54,281 nucleotides of DNA from an uncultured Lentisphaerota bacterium (GCA_903921725.1 CAIXRA010000071.1:1-54281), one strand, 5' to 3'. Shown: positions 41,933-49,622, counted from the stretch's first letter. Numbers and translations are program-made. Notes: generated from the letters alone by a model not told the origin.

Positions 41933-42202
41933 TCATGATCCCTTTGTCACGCGCTCAAACACCAGCCAAGCAAAGACTATAAACAAAAGGGTCTTCAATC
42001 CCGATGCCCACCAACCAGTCTTATCACGCCACAGTGCGGCACATTGCGACAAAACAAAACAAACTCCAGCAAAAAGTACGCCAGGGAATAGTCCATAGAC
42101 GTGACTTGTCTCAGATGGCACAGGGGGAACAGTAAAGCAAAATGCTGGAATCAGCAAAATTACCTCGACCAATCTCAGAATATTGTCTTTCGCTTTACTC
42201 AT
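41933..42202 (-). CDS. Small membrane protein inserted between ntpE and ntpA
   Basis: An 89-residue protein with probably three membrane segments: VEVILLIPAFCFTVP, LFPGVLFAGVCFVLSQCAAL, and ASGLKTLLFIVFAWLVF. No family recognised. The gene and its downstream leader are AT-rich beside the surrounding operon. The 8-bp sequence CCTGCTAT occurs at both borders (41853-41860 and 42211-42218), as a target duplication would. It runs with the operon and has an AGGATG ribosome binding site, so it should be co-expressed with the ATPase. A role in the complex is possible but unsupported. Confidence 0.7.
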   Translation of the reverse strand: MSKAKDNILRLVEVILLIPAFCFTVPPVPSETSHVYGLFPGVLFAGVCFVLSQCAALWRDKTGWWASGLKTLLFIVFAWLVFERVTKGS

Positions 42203-42223
42203 GTCATCATCCTGCTATGTGGA

Positions 42224-42865
42224 CTATTCTTTACGATCTGCGGCTGCCCTCACCAACTCCGCCACCTGCATCCGCAGCTCCGGACGCAGCCGCACCAGGC
42301 GCGCGGCAAAGGTCTGGTCGCTGCGCCGGCGGCCGTCGGGCGCCGTCACCACCAGCCCCGGCGCCAACGCGGACTCCGCAACCACCGTCCATGTCGCCGC
42401 CGCGGCCTCCGCAAGCCCCGCGCTCTTTGCCGCGGCCGCCAGAAGCTGCGGAGTCAGCAACGCCGCATCCGCCGGACGCGCGGACACCACCAGCCCGTCC
42501 GCCGCCGGTGCGAACCCCGCAACCGCCTCTGCCAGCAACGACTCCAGCGCCGGCGCACGCTCCGCATCCGGTGCGGACTCCGCACGCTTCAGCCCGTCCG
42601 CCAGCGCCGATGCAATCACGTCCTCGCGCCGGAGCATCCAGCGCCGCTTCGCCTCGGTTCCGGTCCCGGACAGGATCGCACGGCAGCGCGCCTCCGCCAA
42701 AGCCTCCGCCTTGGCGAGCTCCGCACGCCGTAGTGCCGCGGACTCCTCAACGGCTTTTGCCGCAACGGCCTCCGCTTCAGCCCGCGCCTTCGTCAGCAGC
42801 TCCGCCGCCTGCGCCGCCGCGTCCTGCTCGATCTCTTCCCGGAGTTTGGTTTCTTGGTCGTTCAT
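42224..42865 (-). CDS. ntpE: V-type ATP synthase/ATPase subunit E (peripheral stalk)
   Basis: Peripheral stalk subunit. 213 residues: an N-terminal coiled coil (ETKLREEIEQDAAAQAAELL, KARAEAEAVAAKAVEESAAL) and a globular C-terminal half (WMLRREDVIASALADGLKRA). Alanine-rich throughout, normal length. Two GCGGACTCCGC palindromes lie in the gene (42369, 42573). I start at ATG 42865 (MNDQETK) rather than eight codons upstream, where the frame enters repeat DNA. Position between F and A is standard for these operons. Confidence 0.8.
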   Translation of the reverse strand: MNDQETKLREEIEQDAAAQAAELLTKARAEAEAVAAKAVEESAALRRAELAKAEALAEARCRAILSGTGTEAKRRWMLRREDVIASALADGLKRAESAPDAERAPALESLLAEAVAGFAPAADGLVVSARPADAALLTPQLLAAAAKSAGLAEAAAATWTVVAESALAPGLVVTAPDGRRRSDQTFAARLVRLRPELRMQVAELVRAAADRKE

Positions 42866-42885
42866 GCCAAACCTTTCAATGCTAT

Positions 42886-42966
42886 CCACAGATTACACAG
42901 ATTTCACAGAGCCTTTCACCGTTTTCAACTCTGCGTCGTTGCATAATCTGCGTAATCTGTGGATTA
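42886..42966. repeat. CACAGATT array and its mirror between ntpF and ntpE
   Basis: TATCCACAGATTACACAGAT on one side and AATCTGCGTAATCTGTGGAT on the other can pair into a long hairpin. The right arm runs into the ntpF stop codon. Confidence 0.75.
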
Positions 42967-43278
42967 CTTTTCGACTTTGATTCCCACGGCTTCCTGAATC
43001 AGCGATTCCAGGCTCCGGCGCGGGACCTCGGTGCCCCAAATGTCGCCGACATGCACCAGGAACGGCAGTTTTGCCGCGAGCCGGTGCGCCGTGATCTCCT
43101 CCTCCAGCCATTTCCCGACCAAGTCCGTCACGATCAGGATCTCGCACGCCTTGCCGGCGGTCGCCGCACGGAACGCCTCGCGCGCCTCCGCCTCCGAGGC
43201 CACCGGCGACGCCGTCACCCCGGCCAACTGGAACCCCAGCACCGAATCCCGGTCCCCGATGATGTGGAAAGAAGACAT
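42964..43278 (-). CDS. ntpF: V-type ATP synthase/ATPase subunit F
   Basis: Rotor subunit bound to D. 104 residues, normal length, with IIGDRDSVLGFQLAGVTASP, the hallmark start of subunit F (G-D-x-D-x-V-x-G-F-x-L-A-G), then CEILIVTDLVGKWLEEEITA and a C-terminal RRSLESLIQEAVGIKVEK. It lies between K and E as in related operons and is bordered on both sides by repeat arrays. Confidence 0.93.
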   Translation of the reverse strand: MSSFHIIGDRDSVLGFQLAGVTASPVASEAEAREAFRAATAGKACEILIVTDLVGKWLEEEITAHRLAAKLPFLVHVGDIWGTEVPRRSLESLIQEAVGIKVEK

Positions 43279-43292
43279 AAAACATGCTCCAT

Positions 43293-43406
43293 GTTTTTAC
43301 AGAAGGAAACGAAGAAAACGAAGAGGTGAGCTAAAACCAACCCATGCTTTTTCTTGCATTCGCCTTATCTTCGTTCCCTTCGTTTCCTTCTGTAAAAGCT
43401 TCTGTC
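43293..43406. repeat. ACGAAG / CTTCGTT inverted arrays between ntpK and ntpF
   Basis: ACAGAAGGAAACGAAGAAAA then CGAAGA on the left and TCTTCGTTCCCTTCGTTTCC then TTCTGT on the right. The outer arms ACAGAAGGAAACGAAG and CTTCGTTTCCTTCTGT pair perfectly over 16 bases. Confidence 0.8.
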
Positions 43407-43407
43407 T

Positions 43408-43761
43408 TCACCGGAACAGCAACAGTACGGCCACGCCGACGCCGTAGATCGCGATTCCTTCCGCCAGCGCGACGAAGATCAGTACGCGCCCGAACAGCTC
43501 CGGCTTCTCCGCCAGCACCCCCATCGCCGCCGAGCCCACCTTGCCCACCGCGTAGCCCGCGCCGAGGCACGCCAGCCCGACCGTCAGCGCCACGGCATAG
43601 TACAGCCCGTCCGACGGCGGTGCCTTCACCGCCTCCGCTACCGCGCCCGCCGCCGGCGCAACCTCCGCCGCCCGCACCAACGACGCCGTCCCGAACGCCG
43701 CCAACCCGGCGACCGCCGCCACGACCCACGCCACCGAACAGAACTTGCGCATGCTTCTCAT
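43408..43761 (-). CDS. ntpK: V-type ATP synthase/ATPase proteolipid subunit K (c ring)
   Basis: Forms the rotating membrane ring. 117 residues: an N-terminal signal-like hydrophobic segment (FCSVAWVVAAVAGLAAFGTA) ending in VRAAEVAPAAG, then a two-helix hairpin (YYAVALTVGLACLGAGYAVG and VLIFVALAEGIAIYGVGVAV). The ion-binding glutamate is in ALAEGIAIYG. Many V-type K subunits are four-helix, 16 kDa proteins; this one is the single-hairpin form with a probably cleaved leader. Start ATG 43761 has AAGGAGG eight bases upstream. Confidence 0.93.
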   Translation of the reverse strand: MRSMRKFCSVAWVVAAVAGLAAFGTASLVRAAEVAPAAGAVAEAVKAPPSDGLYYAVALTVGLACLGAGYAVGKVGSAAMGVLAEKPELFGRVLIFVALAEGIAIYGVGVAVLLLFR

Positions 43762-43805
43762 TGGTTTTCCTCCTTGGTTTTGGTGCTTGGTCTTACTGTC
43801 TGACA

Positions 43806-43845
43806 AATCCGACCGATCGGACTGATCCGACCGATCCGTCTGTTT
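43806..43845 (+). repeat. GATCGG-type array between ntpI and ntpK
   Basis: AATCCGACCGATCGGACTGA then TCCGACCGATCCGTCTG, followed by seven Ts. The same family is at 6405 and 29222. It ends three bases before the ntpI stop. Confidence 0.7.
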
Positions 43846-43847
43846 TT

Positions 43848-46337
43848 TTACCGGCCGCCACCCTCCTCCTCCACCAGCGCAAACGGCTTGTACGCCACCC
43901 CGTCGCCGCTGAAAAACTTGCTGAAGAATTCGTAGTACTGCAGACGCAGCCCCTGGATGGTCACGACCAGCCCTTCCAGCGCGATCACCAGCGCATTGCC
44001 GAGCACCACCACCAGCAGCCACCAGAGCCCGCCGCCCGGCAGTTCGCGCACCAGCCCCCCGACCACATAAATCGTCAGGCACAGCGTCGCATGACTCAGC
44101 GCAAATGCGCCGATACGGACGAACGATACCGTGTTGCCCAGGAACGTCGTGACCGTCTCAAACACCTCCATGCCCGCGCCGAAGAAAAGGGAGAGGCGGT
44201 CTTCGGCGGACGGCGCGGGTGGACTTGGTGGGCCTGGTGGGCCTGGTGGGCCTGGTGGGCCTGGTGGGCCTGGTGGGCGGACGACCGCCGGCGACGCCTT
44301 TCCGCCCGGTGTTTGATTTCTGTTTTCCCGCTCGGTGTTCTGCGTTTCTTCCGCCCTTCTGGTGTTCCATTCTTCCGTTGTTCCGTTCTTCCGTTGTTCC
44401 GTTCCCAACACGGTGCGCAAGTATCCCTTCAGTGCAAGCAGCAGCAGCGGCGTGCCGGCCACCAGCGCGAACATCGCAAACGTCACGCCACCCATCAGCG
44501 CCGCCTTCACCCCCAGCCCGATGCAGCCCCAGTAGAAAACCAGCCCCAGCACGCCCGACTTGTCGAACACCCCCTCGAACCAGCGCCGCTCCGCAAACCG
44601 GTTGATGATGTTCAGGATCACGCCCAAACTCAAGTACGCCATGCCGAGACCGACCGCAACCTTGAACAGCGTCGCCACACTATGCAGTGGAGACAGCCAC
44701 AGATGCGGCAGCAGCTCCTCGCTTCCGAACACGCTGCCGTAGAGAAACCCGAACAGCATCGCCGAACACCCGCCCATCACCAGAAGCCAGCCCGCCTTCC
44801 GCCGGCCGGTTGTTTCTCCGGGCTCGCGTTTTTCGGAACGGACGGACACGGATGAACACGGACTCACACGGACGGACGCCGACCGGAACAGACCGGCATG
44901 GACCGACGGACTCACGCGGACAGCGCCCGGCAGATGCTCGGCCGCCGGCGTTTTCCTCCCGTCATTCCGTTCTTCCGTTCTTCCGTTTTTCCGTCCAAGC
45001 ATCCAGGTGCCAGCCAGCACCAGCACCGCGCCCTGCCCCACGTCGCCGAACATGAGCCCGAACATCAGCAAAAAACTCACCGCCAGAAACAGCGACGGCT
45101 CGATCTCGTTGTAACGCGGCACCCCGTACACCGCCACCATTTCCTGGAACGGTGCCAGCAGCGCGTTCCCGGCGAACTTCACCGGCACCTTCTCCGCACC
45201 CGCCCGCACCAGTTCGTCATCGCGCGGTTCCGTGAACGCGACCACCGCCGTGCCGGCCGTCGCCCGGCCCGCCAGCGCCAGCACCGCCTCCCGCCGCGCC
45301 GCCGGAAACCAGCCCGCCACGCCGAACACCCCGCCGCTTTTTCCGAACTGCTGCTGCGCCTTTGCCATCTCCAGCTCCCGCCGCATGACCAAAAACGCGC
45401 AGGCAAGCTCCGCGCCATGCCGCCGGCCGATCTCCGCCAGCCGTTCCCGGCGTTCGCCGGCCAGCCGCTCCAGCGCCGCCAGACGCTCCGCCAAACGCTG
45501 GCGTTCCGCATCGCCCGTGCCCTCCAGCTCCGCCGGGATTGCGTCCGGCTTAAACCCGCACCGCGCCAGCTCCTGTTCCACCGCCGCCCGCGCCCTTGCC
45601 GGCCCGACCAGCACTACGCAGACCTCGTCACCATTCCGCCGCTTGCCGCCGCCGCGTTCGGTAAGTGCGCCTCCCGTGTTCTGGGGTGTGGTTCCCTTGG
45701 ATGACGCGTGGCCGCCTAAAGCGCGGGACTCCAAACGGGGAGAGCGCCCGTCCGAAAATTCGGAGTCCCGCGATTCAGGCAGCCGGCATTGCCCAAACGG
45801 ACTGACGTTATCTCCCGAAGATTCGCGGAGAACCAGCACGCCCTCGCCAAGCGCCGGCTCCGCCTTCACCGGCAGCCGCCCGGCCAGCACAAACAGATGG
45901 TTTAGCGTGCGAAGTTCGCCGAGCGGCACCCGCGCCAGCGCCGGATGCGCCGCCAGCAGCCCGTCCGCCTGCCGCAGCCGCGCCGCCTCCTCCGCAAAGC
46001 GCTTCAGCTCCGCGGACTCCGCATCCAGCAGGCGCGCCACCTTGTCCAAAACCGTTGCGGTGTCCGTTTTTAATTCTGCGTTCTGCGTTCTGCGTTCTGC
46101 GTTTTCCGGCTCCGCCACGCCCGCCGCCGCCATCAGGTCGCGGCACTGCTGGAGCCGGTTTTCGAGCTGCCGGATCTCGTCGCCCCGGGCCACGCCCTGG
46201 AACAGCCGCGCGGGCGACTGCGCCGCCGCCGGCACCAGATGCACGAAGCCCGACCGCCCCAAGGCGCGCGTCAGCGCGTCCAGGTGCTTCTCCAGCACCA
46301 GGACCTCCAGCTTCAGCATGGGCACCGGACGGAACAT
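43848..46337 (-). CDS. ntpI: V-type ATP synthase/ATPase subunit I (a subunit) with repeat insertions
   Basis: Membrane stator that carries the ion path. 829 residues against roughly 600-660 for the family. It starts MFRPVPMLKLEVLVLEKHLD, and the C-terminal membrane half has SLFLAVSFLLMFGLMFGDVG, VFYWGCIGLGVKAALMGGVT and FVRIGAFALSHATLCL. The excess is low complexity: about residues 75-87 (NAERRTQNAELK), 169-226 (a Ser/Gly/Arg-rich stretch), 447-500 (two arrays), 644-669, and 685-706, a collagen-like PPGPPGPPGPP run. All are repeat DNA read in frame, and all fall in loops by appearance. ATG 46337 has AAGGA before it. Confidence 0.93.
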   Translation of the reverse strand: MFRPVPMLKLEVLVLEKHLDALTRALGRSGFVHLVPAAAQSPARLFQGVARGDEIRQLENRLQQCRDLMAAAGVAEPENAERRTQNAELKTDTATVLDKVARLLDAESAELKRFAEEAARLRQADGLLAAHPALARVPLGELRTLNHLFVLAGRLPVKAEPALGEGVLVLRESSGDNVSPFGQCRLPESRDSEFSDGRSPRLESRALGGHASSKGTTPQNTGGALTERGGGKRRNGDEVCVVLVGPARARAAVEQELARCGFKPDAIPAELEGTGDAERQRLAERLAALERLAGERRERLAEIGRRHGAELACAFLVMRRELEMAKAQQQFGKSGGVFGVAGWFPAARREAVLALAGRATAGTAVVAFTEPRDDELVRAGAEKVPVKFAGNALLAPFQEMVAVYGVPRYNEIEPSLFLAVSFLLMFGLMFGDVGQGAVLVLAGTWMLGRKNGRTEERNDGRKTPAAEHLPGAVRVSPSVHAGLFRSASVRVSPCSSVSVRSEKREPGETTGRRKAGWLLVMGGCSAMLFGFLYGSVFGSEELLPHLWLSPLHSVATLFKVAVGLGMAYLSLGVILNIINRFAERRWFEGVFDKSGVLGLVFYWGCIGLGVKAALMGGVTFAMFALVAGTPLLLLALKGYLRTVLGTEQRKNGTTEEWNTRRAEETQNTERENRNQTPGGKASPAVVRPPGPPGPPGPPGPPGPPSPPAPSAEDRLSLFFGAGMEVFETVTTFLGNTVSFVRIGAFALSHATLCLTIYVVGGLVRELPGGGLWWLLVVVLGNALVIALEGLVVTIQGLRLQYYEFFSKFFSGDGVAYKPFALVEEEGGGR
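44218..44282 (+). repeat. GGGCCTGGT nonamer array inside ntpI
   Basis: Six tandem, nearly perfect copies of a 9-bp unit, translated on the minus strand as a PPG collagen-like run. Its perfection compared with the other arrays suggests recent expansion. Confidence 0.85.
44330..44404 (+). repeat. TTCCG array inside ntpI
   Basis: The minus strand reads GGAACGGAACAACGGAAGAA and so on. This is the CGGAA family seen before four start codons, here translated as EQRKNGTTEEWNTRR. Confidence 0.8.
44838..44997 (+). repeat. ACGGACAC and TTCCG arrays inside ntpI
   Basis: CGGACGGACACGGATGAACA, CGGACTCACACGGACGGACG and further units, then CCGTTCTTCCGTTCTTCCG. Two unrelated families lie in one loop of the protein. 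The first family also lies at 39918-39952. Confidence 0.8.
45690..45780. repeat. Inverted repeat element inside ntpI
   Basis: CGCGGGACTCC (45721-45731) and GGAGTCCCGCG (45761-45771) are a perfect 11-bp inverted repeat around a CGTCCGAAAATTCGG core. The whole is read in frame as a Ser/Arg-rich segment absent from normal subunit I. It resembles Rickettsia-type palindromic elements in behaviour, not in sequence. Confidence 0.6.
46070..46112 (+). repeat. TTCTGCG array inside ntpI
   Basis: Four TTCTGCG or TTCTGCGT units in tandem, translated on the minus strand as NAERRTQNAELK. Confidence 0.75.
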
Positions 46338-46364
46338 GCGATTCCTTGTCTTTTGACTGAAGTT

Positions 46365-46505
46365 TGTTGGGGAGATTACGCTACGATTGGGAAGTTTGTC
46401 GGGAAGTTGCCACGGAAGTTTTTGCCATTGCAATTCCTTTCATCTTCCCCAGCGCCAGCGTTGCTTCCCCCTCAACCTTCCCCGCGAACTTCCCATCCCA
46501 ATCAC
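46365..46505. repeat. GGGAAGTT / ACTTCCC inverted arrays between ntpC and ntpI
   Basis: GATTGGGAAGTTTGTCGGGA at the left and CGAACTTCCCATCCCAATC at the right are mirror arrays about 100 bases apart. The entire gap is repeat DNA, reaching the ntpC stop codon. Confidence 0.7.
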
Positions 46506-47494
46506 CCCACTCCCATCCGCGCCCCTTCGCTGAGGCGGACCAGGCCCAGCGTCTCCATCTGCCGGAGGAACGGATAGGCCGCAACCGCCGTGCCGGGTTC
46601 GCTGAAATCATGGAACGCGCGCAGCGCCGCCTCGTCGAGCAGCGTCCAAAGCGCGGCCTCCCAGACCGGCAGCGGCTGCTCCGACAGCGGCGCCATCACG
46701 CGGGCGTAACGTTCCGGAAGCGCCCGCAGCAGCCGTGCAAAGTCCGCGGCGGCCGCCAATTCCCGGAGCCGCCCCGGCGAAAGCAGCAGTCCTCCCTCCG
46801 CCAGAAGATCCACAATCGTCTCCGGCGGAAGATGGTACATCTCCACGTTCCGCAGGATGACCGTCAGGCTGAAAATCTCCGCCTCCAGCCGCGCCAGTTG
46901 TGCGGCGGCGGGGCGCACGCCGGCCGGCGCGGAATCCGCGGCCGCCACCAGCGTCCGGAAGAAGAGCCGGTCCAGGCGCGTGTCGGCGAGGAACAGGTCG
47001 TGCTTTTCATCGAATTCCTGCAGGATTGGTAGGAGCGCCTTCGTGTACAGTCCGGACGGCAGCGCGTGGTGGAACAGCTTCGTGCTTTGCGCCTCCAGCA
47101 GCACGTCAAGCCGCAGCGGCGGCAGGCCGTCGCCCTGCAGCAGCAGCCGCTCCAGTTCCGCGGCGGAAAGCAGCCCGGCCCGGTGCCGCAGTAGGAGCTT
47201 GAGGTTCTCGAGGAAATAACGCCCGGTGAACGCGTCGTAGAACGCGCCGGCGCCGCCGACCAGGATGCGGAGGCGCCCGAGATCGGCGATCATCCGCCGG
47301 TGCAGGTTCGCCGGAACGGCGGCGGGGTCGGCCGCGGCCACGCCGAGAGCCTCCAGCGCGCGCCGGAACGCCGCCGCATCGCCCGCCGCCCGCGCCAGCT
47401 CGTCCAGACGGGCGCCCGAAACGGCGCGGCTCCATGCCGCGTGAAGCTTGGCGAACAGGAACTCGTCCGTGTACTGGGCGGCACTCGTAATCAT
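46502..47494 (-). CDS. ntpC: V-type ATP synthase/ATPase subunit C (d)
   Basis: Socket linking the central stalk to the membrane ring. 330 residues, normal length. Blocks include QYTDEFLFAKLHAAWSRAVS, DAFTGRYFLENLKLLLRHRA, DEKHDLFLADTRLDRLFFRT, then LEAEIFSLTVILRNVEMYHL, the last being the highly helical V-ATPase C/AC39 pattern. Start ATG 47494. It is the first gene of the C-I-K-F-E-A-B-D run. The methyltransferase gene diverges from it 108 bases away, so this run needs its own promoter or read-through from ntpG through DNA that holds the opposing gene. Confidence 0.92.
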   Translation of the reverse strand: MITSAAQYTDEFLFAKLHAAWSRAVSGARLDELARAAGDAAAFRRALEALGVAAADPAAVPANLHRRMIADLGRLRILVGGAGAFYDAFTGRYFLENLKLLLRHRAGLLSAAELERLLLQGDGLPPLRLDVLLEAQSTKLFHHALPSGLYTKALLPILQEFDEKHDLFLADTRLDRLFFRTLVAAADSAPAGVRPAAAQLARLEAEIFSLTVILRNVEMYHLPPETIVDLLAEGGLLLSPGRLRELAAAADFARLLRALPERYARVMAPLSEQPLPVWEAALWTLLDEAALRAFHDFSEPGTAVAAYPFLRQMETLGLVRLSEGARMGVG

Positions 47495-47569
47495 GCAGTA
47501 CTCCGCGGCATCCGTTGCGCTTCTTCAATGTAGCATGCCGCCCGCACAAAAGACAAACGTGCCGCATGG

Positions 47570-47575
47570 AGGCGG
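47570..47575 (+). promoter_or_regulatory. TATAGT -10 box before the methyltransferase gene
   Basis: GGCGGTATAGTACGGG matches the boxes at 25651 and 30837. A good AGGAG site follows before ATG 47603. The exact box position is given within a few bases. Confidence 0.4.
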
Positions 47576-47602
47576 TATAGTACGGGACAACCAGGAGAGT
47601 TT

Positions 47603-48868
47603 ATGGCGAATGCAGAACTAATTCCGGCGCTTCGGATCACGCTTCCCGGCGAAGAGATCGAGATCCACCGGCTGCGAACCCCGCAGGCGCGCGTCCAGCT
47701 CGCCGGCGTCCGGCGCGTGGAACCGGAGGAGGAATTCCTGCTGGGGCATCTGCCGGCCGCCATCGGTACGCGGGCGCTGATCCCGCTGGTCCACGGCGCG
47801 CCCGCGCTGCCGGCCGTCGTGGCGTCACTACACCCGGAGACGCGCGTCGAACTCTGGGAACCGGACCTGCACGACGCGCGCCTGCTCCGCGAAAAGCTCG
47901 CCGGCCTCGCCAACATCACCGTAAGCTGTTCGGCGGACATGGAGCCGTGGGGCGGGCCGGCGGTCGGGCAGTCGGGCAGTCCGGCGGTTGGACAGTCCGA
48001 CAGTCCGACAGTCCGACCGCTCAACCGCCCGACCGTCTCACCGTCCGACCGCCCGACCGCCGCCCAAAGCGGCTTCCTCATCATCCGGCGGGACTCCGAC
48101 CGGCTGATGATCCTGGACGCCGTGGAGCGCTTCGGCTCCGTGCTGCCGCCGGGTTCGCCGGTGCATCTGGTGATGCCAAAAAAACGCGCGGACGATTTCC
48201 GGCAGAAGCTGGGGAAACTGCTGAAGCGCTTCCGCGAAATCGCGCGGACGTCCAACCATCTGCTGTTCACCGGCGACACCCCCGTGGAAAGCCTCTGGAC
48301 GCCGCGCGCCGCGCGCTTCACGGCAAGCACGCCCAAGGCGGCGCTGGAGCTGCTCTCGCGCCCCGGCGTCTTCTGCCACGGACGCCCCGACGCCGGCGGC
48401 ACCGCGCTGGCGGAGTCGGTGGAGCTGCCCCCGGGGCAGCGCGTGCTGGAGCTCGGCTGCGGCTGCGGCACGACCGCGCTGCTGCTCGCGGAGACGCTGC
48501 GCAAGGAGGGAAAGGACCCCGGCCGCTACACGCTGGTGGACTCCGACGCCCGCGCCGTGGCCTGCGCCACGGACAACGCCGCGGCCAACGGCTTCTCCGG
48601 CTGCGTGGAGACCGTGCTGGACGACGAGTATCTCCCGGCGCTCGGCGGCTTCGACTGGTTCCTGGGAAATCCGCCCTACTACGCCGGGCACCGCATCTGC
48701 GGCTTCTTCCTGGAAGTCGCCGCGGCGGCGCTGCGCAGGGGCGGCACGGCCGTCATCGTCTCCAAGCACCAGGACGAGGTGCGGGAACTGGCGGAGGCCC
48801 GCGGATTCCGCGTCACCCGCGAACTCAAGCGCCGCGGCTACGACGTGAGCTTCTGCGAACGGGAATAA
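47603..48868 (+). CDS. RsmC/RlmG-like rRNA guanine-N2 methyltransferase
   Basis: A 421-residue methyltransferase with two related halves. The N-terminal half is degenerate; the C-terminal catalytic half has ELPPGQRVLELGCGCGTTAL (SAM loop), YTLVDSDARAVACATDNAAA, and the N-P-P-Y motif FLGNPPYYAGH of N2-guanine or N6-adenine enzymes. The two-half build fits RsmC or RlmG (16S G1207 or 23S G1835). Which one is inference. A 111-bp repeat array adds about 37 residues at 117-153 (VGQSGSPAVGQSDSPTVRPL). The gene runs against the ATPase operon, between ntpC and ntpG. Confidence 0.88.
   Translation: MANAELIPALRITLPGEEIEIHRLRTPQARVQLAGVRRVEPEEEFLLGHLPAAIGTRALIPLVHGAPALPAVVASLHPETRVELWEPDLHDARLLREKLAGLANITVSCSADMEPWGGPAVGQSGSPAVGQSDSPTVRPLNRPTVSPSDRPTAAQSGFLIIRRDSDRLMILDAVERFGSVLPPGSPVHLVMPKKRADDFRQKLGKLLKRFREIARTSNHLLFTGDTPVESLWTPRAARFTASTPKAALELLSRPGVFCHGRPDAGGTALAESVELPPGQRVLELGCGCGTTALLLAETLRKEGKDPGRYTLVDSDARAVACATDNAAANGFSGCVETVLDDEYLPALGGFDWFLGNPPYYAGHRICGFFLEVAAAALRRGGTAVIVSKHQDEVRELAEARGFRVTRELKRRGYDVSFCERE
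47951..48061 (+). repeat. CAGTCCGA / CCGACCG array inside the methyltransferase gene
   Basis: CAGTCGGGCAGTCCGGCGGT, CAGTCCGACAGTCCGACAGT, then CCGCCCGACCGTCTCACCGT and so on. The two halves are partly complementary. It falls in frame between the two halves of the enzyme. Confidence 0.85.
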
Positions 48869-48910
48869 GGCCGCCCCCGCCTCATCCCGGATCCCAACAG
48901 TACCGGCGAA

Positions 48911-48949
48911 CGTTGAGGCTCAGCGGTTCGCTGGAGCCGGTTGTTATGC
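48911..48949 (-). other. attC-type recombination site of an integron cassette
   Basis: On the minus strand: GCATAAC (inner core), then AACCGG, CTCCAGCG, a 3-base loop, CGCTGAGC, and CTCAACG. L-boxes CAGCG and CGCTG pair, with a single unpaired C in the stem as attC sites have. The other half of the core, TTATGC, lies at the far end of the cassette (49539-49544). It starts immediately after the stop codon of the cassette gene. The site is short and its loop is minimal. Confidence 0.75.
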
Positions 48950-49522
48950 CTACATCCCATCAGGTCTTGCAGATTTCCATTGCGAGAATCTTTTATCAAT
49001 TTTCGCAGGGGACGTAGAGAACGAAAACGTATCCATGCCGCCATCATACGGACAATAAATATTCCGACTATCCGGGGAAACAAAAGAAATCAAATGTTCT
49101 TCTTCGTTCGCCACCTGCCTGACGATTTCCGAAAAATACGCTGGCATCCAATTTGCCTTTAGACCTCTGACCAGGAAAACATCGTCATCTTCCAATGCAA
49201 TCTCGCCGGGATATGCTCTTAGCAGGACGGCTTGCGTTGAAAGATCAACACCAACTAACTGGCTTCGCTGAGTCTCACCATCACCGTCAACATGGAAACG
49301 TGATTTATATATGAAAATGACCTCTTCTCGCTGAAATAGATAGTTTGCAACTTCGACGTGCCGATGCAGGATCTCTTCATTTTCTTCAGGAGTATCTGGA
49401 TACCTCTTTGACTTTGGCAGGGAATGAAATCGCACCCAGTTATCGTGAAAATGCTCGCGGAGTACATGTCCCACCGGCGCAATCTCGCCATATATGTTTT
49501 GCCACCATTCCAATGGGTTCAT
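48950..49522 (-). CDS. Cassette gene of unknown function
   Basis: A 190-residue soluble protein beginning MNPLEWWQNIYGEIAPVGHV, with DNWVRFHSLPKSKRYPDTPE near residue 30 and an all-mixed fold after it (VIFIYKSRFHVDGDGETQRS, HLISFVSPDSRNIYCPYDGG). The H-S-L-P-x-S-K-R-Y-P-x-T block is one I associate with small uncharacterised proteins, some of immunity type; no firm family. The gene is AT-rich beside its neighbours. Its 22-base leader begins with TTATGC and has AAGGTG, and its TAG stop abuts an attC site. It has the same direction as ntpG and could be expressed from the ATPase promoter. Confidence 0.8.
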   Translation of the reverse strand: MNPLEWWQNIYGEIAPVGHVLREHFHDNWVRFHSLPKSKRYPDTPEENEEILHRHVEVANYLFQREEVIFIYKSRFHVDGDGETQRSQLVGVDLSTQAVLLRAYPGEIALEDDDVFLVRGLKANWMPAYFSEIVRQVANEEEHLISFVSPDSRNIYCPYDGGMDTFSFSTSPAKIDKRFSQWKSARPDGM

Positions 49523-49622
49523 TGTAATTTCACCTTAAGCATAACATGTTTTAGGCGTCCAATCGCAAAACTCGGGTGTTTTCCCAAAATCAGCCCGCGA
49601 CCGGTGTATTGCTGGTACAATA

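Larger units (their letters stand above)
48911..49544 (-). mobile_element. Single integron gene cassette at a secondary site
   Basis: Bounded by G|TTATGC at the 5' side and CAACG|TTCGCC at the 3' side, the expected products of integrase strand exchange at G-TT. Removing it restores AACATG|TTCGCC, which has the minimal G-TT target. It is 634 bp, one gene plus attC, with no integrase gene in the window. Confidence 0.7.

Noticed and set aside
44218..44282. Regular GGGCCTGGT repeats as a CRISPR array
   Set aside because: Units are 9 bp with no spacers, inside the ntpI frame, and no cas gene is near.
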